A stretch of DNA of 64,000 nt from Symsagittifera roscoffensis. Lineage: Eukaryota; Xenacoelomorpha; Acoela; Convolutidae. The translations under genes were made by a program, and so were the position numbers. Shown piece by piece: positions 1-11,403 of the stretch. Numbering within the stretch: the stretch's first letter is position 1; each line of letters starts with the position of its first letter. A model generated the notes under the pieces. It ran no database searches. It was not told the DNA's origin and saw only the letters and a list, made by a program, of their open reading frames with translations. The DNA is taken from the NCBI RefSeq assembly GCF_963678635.1, contig NC_087062.1, positions 89,069,845 through 89,133,844 on the forward strand. Reading direction: 5' to 3'.

Positions 1-3000
1 AAAAAGAGACGTCTTGTCACATTTTAGTTCATCTGAATACAAATTTTTCACACTAAATAAAGGTTTCAATTATATATTTTCATTGTAGCTGAAATGTTCC
101 CGCGGTAGGTGAAAATAACTCTTCTAAACAAAACAATTTGCTGATTTTTTCGGGTCAAAAAACTAAATGCGCATCATAAAACAAATCTATTCGAGAAGAA
201 ATGGAAAAATAAAGAACCAAAATTTAAATTGATTTGACGACTCCTAAAACCAATTTTCCATTTTCGCATTAAAAAGCGTCCAGGAAACACATAAAATCTG
301 AGCAATTTAGATGGAAGGTCGTGGACAAAAACGGCAAACAAAGGGATTCTAATCGATTAAAATCGAAAAAAGTTGGATACAGGATTCGCGTTCAACTTTC
401 AGCATCAATTAAAAAGCTATCAGTTTTAATAGACTTGCTTCAAATCGAACACAGGCAGTCACGCTAATATAGTGATGTGTGAGCAGGCATGGCCCATGAA
501 GTTTCAAGGATTGAGCACCCAAATAAAAATAAATGGCGTGAATAAAAAACCACTCTAAGCCTTTGTACTCCTGACTTTCACCGAAAGTCGGCACAAAAAC
601 AGACTTTTATTGTGCATGCTCGTTTATGATCATAAAATTTGTGTTTTTTGTTGATTCTAAAAATTATCAACACAAATTTTGTTTCCATTTTTGTAAATGG
701 GGAAACGAAAATGGGTAAAAAGTTTGTATTTGGGTGTGTTTCAGTTTTTTTTGGTTTTCCACACAAAATCAGGATTCAAAATTAGGGGTGAAGTGATTAT
801 TATTTGAATGGGTGCATTGAAAATCAGGAACCAGAATGAGTCCACTGATTATTATTTGAATGGGCCTAGTGATATATAATATAAAAGCCCGTTCAGTCGT
901 GATTTGAACAACAATAAATGTTTGGAAAAAATGTCCCACTGTCGAGAAACATTAGTTAGAATTTTTCAATTTTAGTCTAATTTCGCAAAAATAAAGCAAT
1001 TTTCCATTAAAGCAAGAAAAAGCAAGAAAAAGGATAAGCCTTGAAACCCTTGTTTTTTTTCATTAAGTTTTTTGAAGTTTCAAGCGGCATTTTCTGAATT
1101 TTTACTTTATGATTTTTTTTGTCATTTTTGTCGAAACCTGATGCCTAATTGTTCTACTTTGCTGTGATTGTCAAATATACCGAAATTTTAAGTTGTTTTT
1201 ATTAACGGAACGGGTCGAATGATACATCATACAAAAACCTTTTCAGTTGTGATTCGAACGACATTGAAAAAATCTAAAAAATTTGTCTCATAGTCGAGAA
1301 AAACCTGTTTTTTTTTTGAGTTTAAGCCTTATTTCGTTGTTTATATTACACTTGCGGGAGCAATTGTTTTTTAATAGGAGAAATAGAAACATTTTAATAA
1401 AATCCGTTTGTCATAGGTTTCAAATCTGTCATGCTGAGTGGACTTTCCTTTTTCAATGCCGTATACTAGGCGGTTCATTAGGCAAAAATTTTTTGCTCGT
1501 CCGTGAGTATAGGGAGGAGGCATAAAACGTTCAATGTTTTTTCGGCTCACATTTTTGCAATGATTGCGAAATGTGCCGGCATCCAAAATGTGTCGGCATC
1601 GTAAATTCTGTTCCAAATGTGAGTGTGATTTTTGCTGTTGCCTTTTTATGGTGTTTGTGCAAAGTCGAATAACCTACGAAGCAAAATCATCAAAAAATGA
1701 ATTTTTTTTTAAATATTATTTTTACAATTCGTAAAAGATTTGATCGCCCCTCCTTGTGTTAACGCCGAGTAATTAGGGTGAAATGATCTCGTGATTGTCG
1801 ATTCGACTCTTTCAAAATAAAATGAAACTTTTTTTTTCTATATGCGAAGGTCTGCTAAGCCAGCCTCTGTGTAGAGTTTTGGTTAATTTAGAAAAAAAAG
1901 TGATAAAACCTTTCTTAGAATTTCATCGGAACAAATATTTTTCATTTTTGTTCTCAAAATTTTAATTTTAACTCAATAAAATTTTAAATACACCAAAATT
2001 TAAAAAACAAACAAAACAATTTGATAGCTAGAGAAAAGAGAAAATAAAGCTCAAGTTTAAAATTTGGAAAACTTGATTTACCTTAAAAAAGGACGAAAAC
2101 CTTTTAAGATTTGTAGACATGTGTTTTTCTCAGCCCCTACCATATTTGGAAATTGGTATTTTGAGTTTGAACACCAAAAGTGAGTTCTCTGCTCTGCAAA
2201 AAAATTATAATTGCTTTTTGAGATACCAACTACGTCTACATCTGACACAACACTCAACTTTTTACAAGTTTTCCCTGAGTTACGCATCGTTACCCAAAAA
2301 GAGTACCTTCGAGAGTGACTGAACTATTTAACAGAACCTGAAAAAAATCAATGTCAAAATGGGGAAAAAACGATACTTGAAACTCTTTTCTTGGGACAAA
2401 TGACCAAAAAAGTTGGTTACTCAAAGTATACCATGACATTGCTTTAATGAAACAAGGATAACAGTTACAGTGCAAATAGCACATAAAGTTCCAACCATAA
2501 TCTTAAAAATACAAAAAAAAATTTTTTTTTTTCAAATTTTTGTTTTTTTTCTGGGTTGTGAAAAAAACTCAACAAAAAACTAGCACTTCGGCAATTTCAA
2601 AATACATAGTGAATGAATTAAGCAAATTGAGTAGCAGTTTTTGAAAAAAAATTTTAGAAAAAAAATATTTCAAAAAATTCAATTTTTTGTCAGAATTTTT
2701 TTTCGAGTTGTTGAACTTTCCAATTTCTAAAATGCCACGGGTAACACTCAAAAAAAAATTCAGTCGACTAATTTTAAGTTTTACGGCTTAAATTATGCAT
2801 AAATAAGCTATTGTAAGCCTGCTCGCTCAATTTAAATGATCGAATTATGACTAAAATTAAAAAACTTCAAACCGGTTATTCTCGACACTGGGAAAAATTT
2901 TTTAGAGTAGTTTTAATCTCGTCCGAACCACTACAAAGTAAGTAAAATCTCGTCCAAACCACGACGAAGCTGTAAAATGATATATCACTCAACTCACTCT

Positions 3001-3480
3001 GATAATTGTTTGTGGTAGCTGATTTTGCAAAACAAAAAATAAATAAACCACACCCGAATACAAAGTATCTCCCTTTTTTCAATAGTCGGAACAAAAATGC
3101 AGATTTTGAAAAGATAAAATACTACCACATAAATTTGCCAAAAAAAATAAAACAAAATTTGGATTGATTCTAATCTGGTATCAAGACTGCTTATATATCA
3201 GTGCAAAGCCCTGAATGTTCTGATTACCCGGTGATTGGCATCAAAAAGTTGTTGCTAAAGAGTATTTTTTGAAACCATATAGTCAATATCTTCATTGGAC
3301 TATAAATTTTTGTTAGTAAAAAGTATTATTTTGATGGCTGAAAGTTGAATGAATAAATTGAAGGTTGCATTTCTTCAAAAGTCGGAACAACAAGGTATTT
3401 AGAATAGCTAATTGGCTCGATTCAGTTTGAAATGTTTTAATTTGACGCACAGGCTACACTTTAATTGATCACTGGTAAGA
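1..3480. other. AT-rich non-coding region
   Basis: No convincing gene on either strand; open frames are short and have no recognisable motifs. The stretch holds many A and T homopolymers and some small internal repeats, of which the clearest are the pair at 866-957 and 1212-1305 and a doubled motif TGATTATTATTTGAATGGG near 794 and 846. A 16-base phrase, ATCTCGTCCRAACCAC, is repeated near 2917 and 2946. A 22-bp tandem doubling lies just downstream near 3658-3702. Confidence 0.6.
866..1305 (+). repeat. Pair of diverged ~90-bp direct repeats
   Basis: The segments 866-957 and 1212-1305 share an ordered series of words: GTTCAGTCGTGATTTGAAC against TTCAGTTGTGATTCGAACG, then TGTCCCACTGTCGAGAAA against TGTCTCATAGTCGAGAAA. 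They look like two old copies of one short dispersed element. The family is not recognised. Confidence 0.45.
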
Positions 3481-3489
3481 AACGCGAAA

Positions 3490-4083
3490 GAAAAAAAGAA
3501 AGAAAGAATTTATTTCTTCAGATATGATGCATACAAAAACATTTAACAATCAAACATGCGAACAAAATCTACAAAGCATCAATTAATCATCTGAAGAGGA
3601 TAGACAAAGGTCAAAGATATGACCACTGGGTGTCTACCCTGAGTATAATAACAAACAAGAACTGAAGACAAGTATAAGTGAACTGAAGACAAGTATATGT
3701 AAATAAAATTAGAAGAGCCTAAATTTAAGTGTTACCTTTTGTGTTATGGTGTTGCAATTGTGCCTTTGTTATGTTCTTCAAAAACCCTGGTATCTCGAAA
3801 TTTCCAAAGTCTTAGAAGCTCATCATCTTTTCAGCCAGTATTCAGAGCCTCATACGAGGTTCTGACAGCATCCAGTGACAGACGTATTGAGAAAAAAAAA
3901 TTTTTCTCTCTCAAATCCGTCTAAGTTTATGAGAAAATCAAAATTTTCATAAAAATGTCGATATCTCGAAAACTAGCAAGTTTTAGATGCTCATATTTTC
4001 GCATTAGAATCCGAAGCTAAAAAGGGTTTCTGATAGCACCCAACTCAAGGGTTAAATATTTAGCATTAAACAGAAACGGGAAA
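3490..4083 (-). other. LINE 3' UTR with tail and an internal duplication
   Basis: This follows the ORF2 stop on the minus strand and runs to the TTTCTTTC tail (plus-strand GAAAGAAAGAA near 3498). Two diverged ~90-bp copies lie inside it on the plus strand, at about 3790-3885 and 3961-4050. Each has a TATCTCGAAA start, an AGATGCTCAT-like middle and a GGTTTCTGATAGCACCCA-like end. LINE 3' UTRs often carry such recognition repeats; a function here is inference. Confidence 0.55.
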
Positions 4084-7045
4084 TTATTTAAACACATTTT
4101 GTACTAATTCATAATTACCAAGAATGTAGTTATCTCTAAACTTATGAACAAATACAATTTCATCATTTCTTTCCACAAGGCCAAAGCTCTTCGGCAACAA
4201 GCTATTCTCACCCAAAATATTTAAGAGTCTTGAACCTCTGTATGTTAATGACTGTAATTTAGTTCTATTCTTGCAAAAAGGAGGACAAAAGGTAATAGAA
4301 CTCGATTTTCTAGTATTGTATGCAAAGTTTTTCAGTGTAAACAACGAATTAAGATATGGATTTGGATTTCTATTATGAGCAGATCTCAAACAGAACTTGA
4401 GTAGATCATAAATATACAGTTCATGTACTGTTAAAATTTTATTATCATAAAAAGTACTGATAATGCTGTCATATTTTCTTTTGAAAAAAATCATTCTTAT
4501 GATTTTTCTTTGAAACAAATGAATTTGATTGAGCGCTGCAAAGCTAGTTCCGCCATATACGAGCAAGCCATTTTGTATAATTGGTTTAATGTTAGCATTA
4601 TAATATTTCAACAAAACACATTTTGGAACCAAATACCTCATTTTTGAAACAACACCACAATGTCTACCTAGTTTAATTTTCAATTTTTCAATGTGCTGAG
4701 TGAATGTTAACTTACAATCAACTATTACTCCTAAATACTTACATGCTGACTGAGGATTATACGCAATATTATCAATTTCAATTTTAAGGTTAGAAGCACT
4801 TCCATTATCAAAACTAATTAAGGTGGTTTTATCTGAATTAATTGTTAGTTTATTTAAATTCATCCATTCTGATATCTTTGTGACATCATCTTGGAAACAT
4901 TCAAACCGTGCGCTATTACAGGCTATGTTGGTATCATCCGCAAACAGAAAAATTTTTGAGCTAGATGCAGCAAAGTGCAAATCATTTATATACACCAAAA
5001 AGAGAAGGGGACCTAAAACAGATCCCTGGGGAACACCGGTGGTCACTGGCAACCAATCCGATGAATAGTCATTTATTTGAACCCATTGAAATCTGTTGTT
5101 TAAGTAACTGTTAAACCAAGCGAGACAATTACCCCGGATACCATAATTTTCCAATTTACTCAAAAGATTTTTCATATCCAGAGTGTCAAATGCTTTCTTC
5201 AAGTCAACAAATAGGCTGCATTTAATTTTCTTGTCTCTACACATTCTGAATCTTTCAGTTAATTCAGCTAACGCATCAATGGTTGCAAAATTTTGCCGGA
5301 AACCAAATTGTCCTTCGTAAATAATATTAAATTAAAGGTAATATATAATAATAATATAATATATTAAAGGTAATTATACAACCTAGAGTGCATGATTTTC
5401 TCGAAAATTTTGCCACAGCTATTTAAGAGTGCTATTGGACGGTAACTGCTAATATCCAATTTGCTTTCAGATTTATGCAGAGGCATAACTTTGGCATATT
5501 TCAGCGCCTGAGGAAAGGTGCCACTTCTAAATGATAAGTTAATTAGATAAGTTAAGTAGGGAGCTAGAACAAAACAGGTTTTAATGAGGAACATGTTACT
5601 TATTTCATCCATGCCACAAGAATTTGTCGGTTTCAAGCTATTAATAGTGTCTAAAATTTCAACAAAAGAGCATTCAAAAAGGTATATAGAATGAGTCACA
5701 CTTTCAGTTTGGGCGACTTTATTGCCACAGGCAATTTTTTTTTGGCAAGCTTTAATCCAATTGTAGCAAAGTAGTCGTTGAAAGCATTGGATATGGTGTG
5801 CGGATCACAAACATTAGTCCCTTCTAACTGTATGGTGGGTACCTTTGAACTTCCTTTTGGTTTACCGTTTATTTCATTTAACAACTTAAATACCTGTCTC
5901 GAGTCTCCGATACAATTGTTAAATCTTTTAAAGTAATACTCTTTTTTTAGTTTTCAAATCATTATTTCAACGTTTTTCCTTTTATTGTGGAAATTATTTT
6001 TATTTTCAATATTGCTAACATCAAGTTTCCAAATTTTGTGTAGTTTGTTCCTTTTTAAAATTGCCTTTTTCAATTCTTTACAAAACCACGGCGCGTTAAC
6101 ATTTGTACGTTTGACTTTTGAATTTTTTATCGGTGCAAATATATTAATGCTTGAAAGCAAACATTCACTAAATGCATCATAAGCAACATTTATGTTGGGT
6201 TCATTGACTACATGAGATTGTTCTAGCATTTCTTTTATAAGAATTATAAAGTCATTCAGGGATTTCTCCTTTTTTAAAAAGGACATGTCACGATACGTTG
6301 AAGATAATAATTCATTTTCTGTCAAACTAAATTGAAGGATGATTGGGCAATGATCCGAAAAGCATTCATTTTTTAGGGTTCTTATAGATGGATTGCGAAT
6401 ATTGCATGCTATCATATGATCAATACATGTTTTATTTTTTCCAGTGATGCGAGTTTCATTTTTATATAAAAGTTCAAACCCATTTGCAGTAATAGTATTC
6501 AGATACGATCTCGTGAGGTTGTTTTCTATAAGAACATTTATGTTAAAATCTCCTGTTAGAATAACGGGTATTTTGTAATGACTAAACAATTCCAATTCCT
6601 TGTCTAATTTACCGACAAAAAGTTTTTTTCATATCTAGGCGGCACATAGACTACTAATATTATCATTTTATTCCCAAACACTTCAACTAGAGCTGCTAAT
6701 GATTCGGGAAGAGAAGTTGATAATGGTTCTATTAAATTTACATTTTCGCCAAGTTGTATCATAGTTCCTCCACCTCTTGTTTTGCGGTTGTTGCTAAGAA
6801 TTGTATTAAATCCTTTGAAACTAAACATTTTTTCATTGTCTGTTTCAGTTAGCCATGTTTCGGTAAAACAGTACATTAATTGTTGGATACTCGAGACTTA
6901 GAAGTGCTTCTATATCCTCATGGTGCTTTTTAGGAGACCTAACATTGGACAGTAGTAATTCAAATTTATTAGCACCGCAGGGTTTAGATGGAGTAATTGC
7001 TTTAGATTTATGAGCCTGATTGAGCCGAGCCAAACGGGAAAACAC
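4084..7045 (-). pseudogene. LINE ORF2: APE endonuclease and reverse transcriptase, broken
   Basis: ORF2 of the LINE would nick target DNA and copy the element RNA by target-primed reverse transcription. The frame pieces are 7045-6845, 6876-6604 and 6595-5954 (endonuclease), then 5884-5696, 5699-5364 and 5244-4084 (RT and C-terminus). Endonuclease motifs visible are FTETWL, GDFNIN and SDHCPI. RT motifs are SSYRPIALLN, FVDLKKAFDTLD, GVPQGSVLGPLLF, YINDL and the catalytic FADD. The longest intact piece is 386 codons and ends at the natural C-terminus, with no RNase H domain seen. An AT-rich insertion near 5330-5385, with ATTAAAGGTAAT at both ends, breaks the RT. Domain order and motifs fit jockey/CR1-type LINEs; the exact clade needs a tree. 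Confidence 0.88.
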
Positions 7046-7942
7046 CAGTAAAACAACTCATCACACTATTGAAACTGTACTTTAGAGTGCCACCTCCTTC
7101 ATACAATCCATGAATTTTGTGTACATTTCGATCATCCTTCCACAAGAAATAGATAGAGCCTTCTCTCGTCCAAGCTGATTGAATGCGCGTATCTGACTTC
7201 ATCATTCTCAAAAAGTTCATTCGAGCTTTAGTTAAATCTTCGAATATCTTAACGTTGTTATAGAGATCAGTTGAGGCTAGTTCTTTTTTCCTTTGCAGCA
7301 AGTGGATTTTTTTCACCCTTCTTGTAAATCTAACTATTACTGGCTTGACTCCGGGACCTCTTGAGGGCAGCCGATGCGAACTGATATATCTTGTTCTGTA
7401 ATATTGGCATTGATACTATTTGATACAGTTAGGACGTTTTTAATGGTAGCGTCTATTGTTTCTCTTCTTCCATTGTTCGTTTCTTCAGTGATCCCTAATA
7501 TTTTAACGTTCTCTCTCCTGTTGTAGCTTTCAAGAAGTTCTGCTTCGGATAGCGCTTTAAGATTCGACCTACATTCGACATTGACGATTTCGCCTTTTAC
7601 CATATTGAGCACTTCTGCCTTCAGTTTGGTGGTTGCTTCGGCAATAGTTGACTTTATGATCGACTCGATTTGACTTTTGACCTCATTCAATACATTTGTC
7701 ATCAGTTTTTGCATGGATTTGGATATTGCGTCCTCGATCTTTTTTGCAATCGTTGAATTCAAGTGGTCAGAATCATCAAGTTCCCCACATGGGCTTAGCA
7801 CGGCACCCTGCCTTTTGCTCCCGGGTGCACAAACGGGAGTCTGGTCATGGAATTTAAGTATTGGCAGCACTTGATCTTGTTGAGCAGGGGATTCGTTGTT
7901 GCCATCATTCAGGTTATCATCATTCATGTTATCAGCATTCAT
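7008..7942 (-). pseudogene. LINE ORF1 nucleic-acid-binding protein, broken
   Basis: This is the first ORF of the LINE. The ATG at 7942 opens a 201-codon frame. An acidic, asparagine-rich N-terminus leads into a long helical, probably coiled-coil stretch (residues ~60-130), then a segment with NRRENVKILGI. After a frame break near 7370 the second frame (7316-7008) carries RRVKKIHLLQRKKEL, a segment ending IYEDLTKAR-like (here IFEDLTKAR) and WTREGSIYFLWK. This layout of coiled coil, RRM-like part and basic C-terminal part matches the ORF1p (Transposase_22-like) family, which packages LINE RNA. The end overlaps the ORF2 start by a few tens of bases. Confidence 0.75.
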
Positions 7943-8000
7943 GTTCGTTCTCTGAAACTATTTAATAAGTTTATCACAACAATTAGGCTAAGTAGTTTCC

Positions 8001-9198
8001 CCAATTTAGCCAAATTACAATTTTCAAACGCCCTCAGTATCATGAAAAAAATCAATGTAACTTTAATTTTGAGCTCAAGACATTCATTCATTCCAGATTT
8101 TTCTCATATTGTCGGTTTTTTATCCGCGCATGAACAAAATTAGAAAAACTTTTCATTACAAACTTCAGTTTATGGATTTTTTTTTGCTCTTTTATGGCAA
8201 GTTAGGGTTAAGTTGTAAAATTTTTAAATATTTTTAAACTTATTTAAGAGCAAAAAAAGTAGATGAAATTTTTTTAAAAAGTATTTACTTTTTTCCGCTC
8301 CCTGCTGAAAATTTTTCCCTCTCATAAAAAGTTCAAAATTTTGGTTCGTTCGAAAAGAGTTTTGTAAAGTGATCAAAAAAGGAGCAATATCGAAAAGTTA
8401 TAGCTTGCTAAAGTCGAGTTTCAAATGAGCCAAAAGGTACTGCACTTAGTTGTTATGCTGACAAACCTCTTCGTCGATGAAAACTTCGCGCGAGGGAAAA
8501 AACAGAGTGGGAATTTTGCTTGGCAGAAATATACAGCGAAGGATCCAGAGGTAGAAGAAATGTCACCGATGTCCAGTTAGGGTTGCCTGAATTGTTATAA
8601 ACGAAATCAGCTAATATAACCCAAAAAGTATTGCAGATGAAAATGACAACAACAACACTAGAAAATGTTCTCATATTGGGATTAGTAAATAAAATGACAA
8701 ACCATTATTCAACTTGTCAAACTTTAAAGCTCATAAATAGCATTTTGATTAAACCGATAATTTATTAAGCAAATCGTAGAAGCTTACAAATTACATTTTC
8801 ATCAAAATAACATTTTATCTGGCATGGAATAGCCAAAGACTTCAAAGCGCTTTTTAAATGTGCTTGAGGCAAATAAAAAGTCAACAGTTTTCTTGACCGA
8901 ATAATTGATGGTACAGTGCCAAAAAGTTTGCTCTTAATGCGTCAGTAAAAAGAAGTATGTCAATTCATCGAACTGCGAAAAGTTGTTAAGATTGTTAATT
9001 TGAGATGAAAAATTAACTAAATCAGTTAATGCATTTAAGATGATTTTTGGATACAAGACACTCTAAAAATGAACATTTAGTTTGTCATATCTGTATTTAG
9101 AAACATGTAAATTTCCATGTTAAAATTGTGAAAATACATGTTTTTTATGACACTGAGGCAACTGGATGATTACTCCCAATAAATGCAACTGACAGAAG
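8001..9198. other. Intergenic stretch between LINE and solo LTR
   Basis: AT-rich DNA with no gene I can support apart from the weak minus-strand ORF at 8453-8674. The first 150 bases may still be LINE 5' UTR. Nothing repetitive stands out. Confidence 0.4.
8453..8674 (-). CDS. Possible small secreted protein or first exon
   Basis: A 73-codon minus-strand ORF starts with an ATG at 8674. Its N-terminus looks like a signal peptide: MRTF, then a hydrophobic run SVVVVIFICNTFWVILA, then DF as a plausible cleavage point. An NNSGNPNW segment with a potential N-glycosylation site (NWTS) follows, and the end is a basic patch (RSFHRRRG). I see no domain, splice evidence or homologue in the window. It could be chance; the signal-peptide look is the only support. 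Confidence 0.2.
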   Translation of the reverse strand: MRTFSSVVVVIFICNTFWVILADFVYNNSGNPNWTSVTFLLPLDPSLYISAKQNSHSVFSLARSFHRRRGLSA

Positions 9199-9550
9199 TG
9201 AGTTTAGGCCCGGGTTGGCCTTCTCATAGAGTAATTTGGGATAAGGGTACACCGTCTGTCCGTTACGCTATCCTCGGCTGGATAAGTTCGTACAATTCTT
9301 TGGTCTAGTACCAATCCTAATCTTGCCCTTATATCTTATATTTCAAAGTCTCAATAGATCTAGAGATATATTGGTTTATTGCGAGGTTCGAGGAGAGAAA
9401 AAAGCAACTGATTTCAATCTGTATTATTAATTCTCTGACTGAAACTACGAATAGTTTCAGCTTTCAATTTCTATCGTAGATTTAAGTCATGGATCATGAT
9501 TGGTTACTTACTAATATTTTACAGTGAGATCAAAGTATAAAATAAAAACT
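9199..9550 (-). repeat. Diverged solo LTR, inverse orientation to the large element
   Basis: Read on the minus strand, this segment aligns along its length with the LTRs at 9770 and 28161. Shared landmarks on the plus strand are CATAGAGTAATTT, GGGTACACCGTCTG, CCAATCCTAATCTTG, CTCAATAGATCTAGAG and an internal hairpin at 9439-9460. Divergence is far greater than between the two element LTRs, so this is an older insertion of a related family. The outer limit near 9550 is approximate. No internal element sequence remains, which is the usual result of LTR-LTR recombination. Confidence 0.8.
9439..9460. repeat. Hairpin conserved in the solo LTR
   Basis: CTGAAACTA, a CGAA loop and TAGTTTCAG form a perfect 9-bp stem. 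It sits where the intact LTRs carry their 13-bp stem, and one base pair differs by a matched double change. Confidence 0.75.
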
Positions 9551-9727
9551 TGTTTTGAACTGGTTCCACAAGAAAAAAAACAGAATACTGAAGCCTATAG
9601 GCGCGGCCAGTGAATCATACAGTCTTCCAGACACAGTTATTTCAATTAGAGGAGGATCTAGGAGTTTCTCGAGGGTCGGGGATGCGGATTTTCAAAAAAT
9701 GAAAGAAAAAATTTGAACTTTGTTTAG

Positions 9728-9769
9728 GCCGACCAAATTCATTTTGGAACCTGATCTAAACTACATTTT
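9728..9769 (+). pseudogene. 5' half of an exon split by the LTR element
   Basis: An acceptor-like TTTGTTTAG ends at 9727. From there a frame reads PTKFILEPDLNYI up to the LTR boundary and continues in phase at 28549, after one copy of the target duplication. The protein is not recognised. The phase match across 18.8 kb of inserted DNA supports both the exon and the element borders. Earlier exons are not identified. Confidence 0.55.
9765..9769. repeat. 5' target-site duplication ATTTT
   Basis: ATTTT directly precedes the 5' LTR and also follows the 3' LTR at 28544-28548. Five bases fits the 4-6 bp duplications made by Ty3/gypsy integrases. Confidence 0.75.
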
Positions 9770-10150
9770 ATTATTGGATAAATTGGATATTTTATCACTA
9801 TAAATATTTAACATTAAACAATCATATTCCATCTAACTAACAACCCACTTATTTGTAAGTGCTGAAATTACTTGTAATTTCAGCACCAGAGAGATTTGAA
9901 TTTAACTTAGAAATTAGTTGCCTCTCCAAGAGAACTTCAGCCGCCGCAATAATCCAGTATACTCTAGATCTATTGAGCCTAGCAGAGACTAGTTAAACAC
10001 CCTGAGACTATTAGATATAAGAGTAAGATTAGGATCGGTATTAGACTAAGAAGTTGCACGAATCTATCGGCCGAAAATAAGATAGCGCGACGAGCAGACG
10101 GTGTACCCTATCCGAAATTACTCTATGAGTTATACCTCGAACCTAACTCA
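9770..10150 (+). repeat. 5' LTR
   Basis: Begins ATTATTGGATAAATTGG and ends CCTAACTCA, matching 28161-28543. A TATA-like CTATAAATATTT near 9798 is a plausible promoter. A perfect hairpin lies at 9859-9886. No AATAAA signal is evident. The start is not TG, so I set the border from the target duplication and the flanking exon frame. Confidence 0.88.
9859..9886. repeat. Perfect 13-bp hairpin inside the LTR
   Basis: GTGCTGAAATTAC, TT, GTAATTTCAGCAC. It is identical in the 3' LTR, and the diverged solo LTR keeps a stem at the same place with a compensating base-pair change. A role in the RNA (polyadenylation, dimerisation or protein binding) is inference. Confidence 0.85.
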
Positions 10151-10152
10151 TC

Positions 10153-10170
10153 TGGTGCGACCATAAGTCT
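10153..10170 (+). promoter_or_regulatory. Primer-binding site
   Basis: TGGTGCGACCATAAGTCT starts two bases after the 5' LTR. The TGG matches the CCA end of a tRNA, so the priming tRNA should end ...GGTCGCACCA. I do not assign the amino acid. Confidence 0.7.
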
Positions 10171-10804
10171 CGAATAAGACCTTAAAAAACAAAATAGCTT
10201 AGTATTAACCAAAAATAGATTAGAAATTAGACAAAACATTTTCAAAATGTTACACGACAATAACTTAATTGAAATGTCTCTACGACTCAAAAGATCAGAG
10301 CCACTATTCCGCACAATACGAGAACTACCCGGTATTGGAAAAAGACCTCGCACAAGAGACGACATACGAGTACATCGAAACTTACCATTTAGTTTCATGG
10401 TCGTACGGCACAAGCCAACACAAACTTTTATATTTATAATCTTACTAGCAATGAATTTAGATTTTCATTTGCAAACATAAGATCCTTGAAGGAAATCTTC
10501 AATGATTATTTCAGGCGCTAGATAAAATTAGTATTGTACAATAACGATTGATAAAAAGATCTCAAATCGTTCACTCCAATTCTGCAGTAATATATAAAAC
10601 ATATTTAAAAAAATATTTATTGAAACAAAAATAAAAAAATTAGTAGCATGACAAAAAATTGTAGGTATATAAATCATCCTGTTGTTCCAGCTTCATCACC
10701 TAAACATAATAGCAATCATAAATCATCTAATATCACCAAAAATTAAACCCTTTTACCAAATAAATTTAGATAATTTTAACTTCATTTTTTTAAATCTTAA
10801 ACCA

Positions 10805-10888
10805 GATCATCAAGGCTTTGCTTGGATCTAAATCAATTGTCTATCTTTTAAATTTTAAATTCTGATCATCAAGGCTTATCCTTGGATC
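10805..10888 (+). repeat. Two tandem related hairpins in the leader
   Basis: GATC-AT-CAAG / CTTGGATC at 10805-10828 and GATC-AT-CAAGG / CCTTGGATC at 10864-10888 each fold with an AT bulge and a 5-6 nt loop. They sit in two ~59-bp tandem copies that also share TTAAA-rich flanks. The stem is kept while loop and flanks differ. Confidence 0.6.
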
Positions 10889-11403
10889 AAAAAGAACAAT
10901 TTTGTTCTCCCCCCCACCCACTTATCAAGTGTCTAACGACCTCAAACGTCGATTCACTACCCAACCTTTTCAAAAGACCCAGGACTAATAGAAATTTTTA
11001 ATCACGCTAACCATTCAAATTAGGCTAAACAGTGAAGAACTTCGGTTATTCATCCTTCAATTGACCCCCCTCTTGCCTGATCCAGGATAAATTTTAAACT
11101 TAGTAAGTTTAAAATAGTATCTAACGAACTACTTGCGTTCTAATTATACCTGAACCTTGTGGATCGATTTACTATTCTCCAACCCTTGAACACAATCACT
11201 ACCCCTAAGTAAGATTAAGTAAGTTAACACCTTAACTTAGACTAGCCACGAGAAAGTAAAAATCATTCTCCGGAATTGATACACTTTTCTCTCCAACCCT
11301 GAACAAAAAGACCCAGGTTAAGCTAACCAAAAAATCGTAAGGTCTAACAGTCTAGGAAAGTTAAAATCACTAATAACTTCTTGCATCCCTCATCCTAAAC
11401 CTT

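Larger units (their letters stand above)
3490..8000 (-). mobile_element. Decayed non-LTR retrotransposon (LINE, jockey/CR1 group)
   Basis: Read on the minus strand, this is a nearly complete LINE. ORF1 starts at 7942, ORF2 with an APE endonuclease and reverse transcriptase follows from about 7045 to 4084, then a 3' UTR of about 590 bp ends near 3490 in a tail of AATAAATTC followed by TTTCTTTC repeats. That tail style is known from CR1/Daphne/jockey-group elements. At least five frame breaks or stops interrupt the ORFs, so the copy is dead. The 5' limit near 8000 is a guess, because I see no clear target-site duplication. Confidence 0.85.
10151..11403 (+). other. Retroelement 5' leader
   Basis: About 1.25 kb between the LTR and the first ORF. 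It starts with the primer-binding site, is rich in AAAA/TTTA words and short pyrimidine runs, and carries two related hairpins at 10805-10888. A 77-codon ORF at 10247-10480 shows no motif and I do not call it. The length is generous for a gypsy leader and may hold packaging or translation signals. Confidence 0.6.

Noticed and set aside
10247-10480. ORF in the retroelement leader
   Set aside because: No family resemblance; long leaders in AT-rich DNA give such frames by chance.
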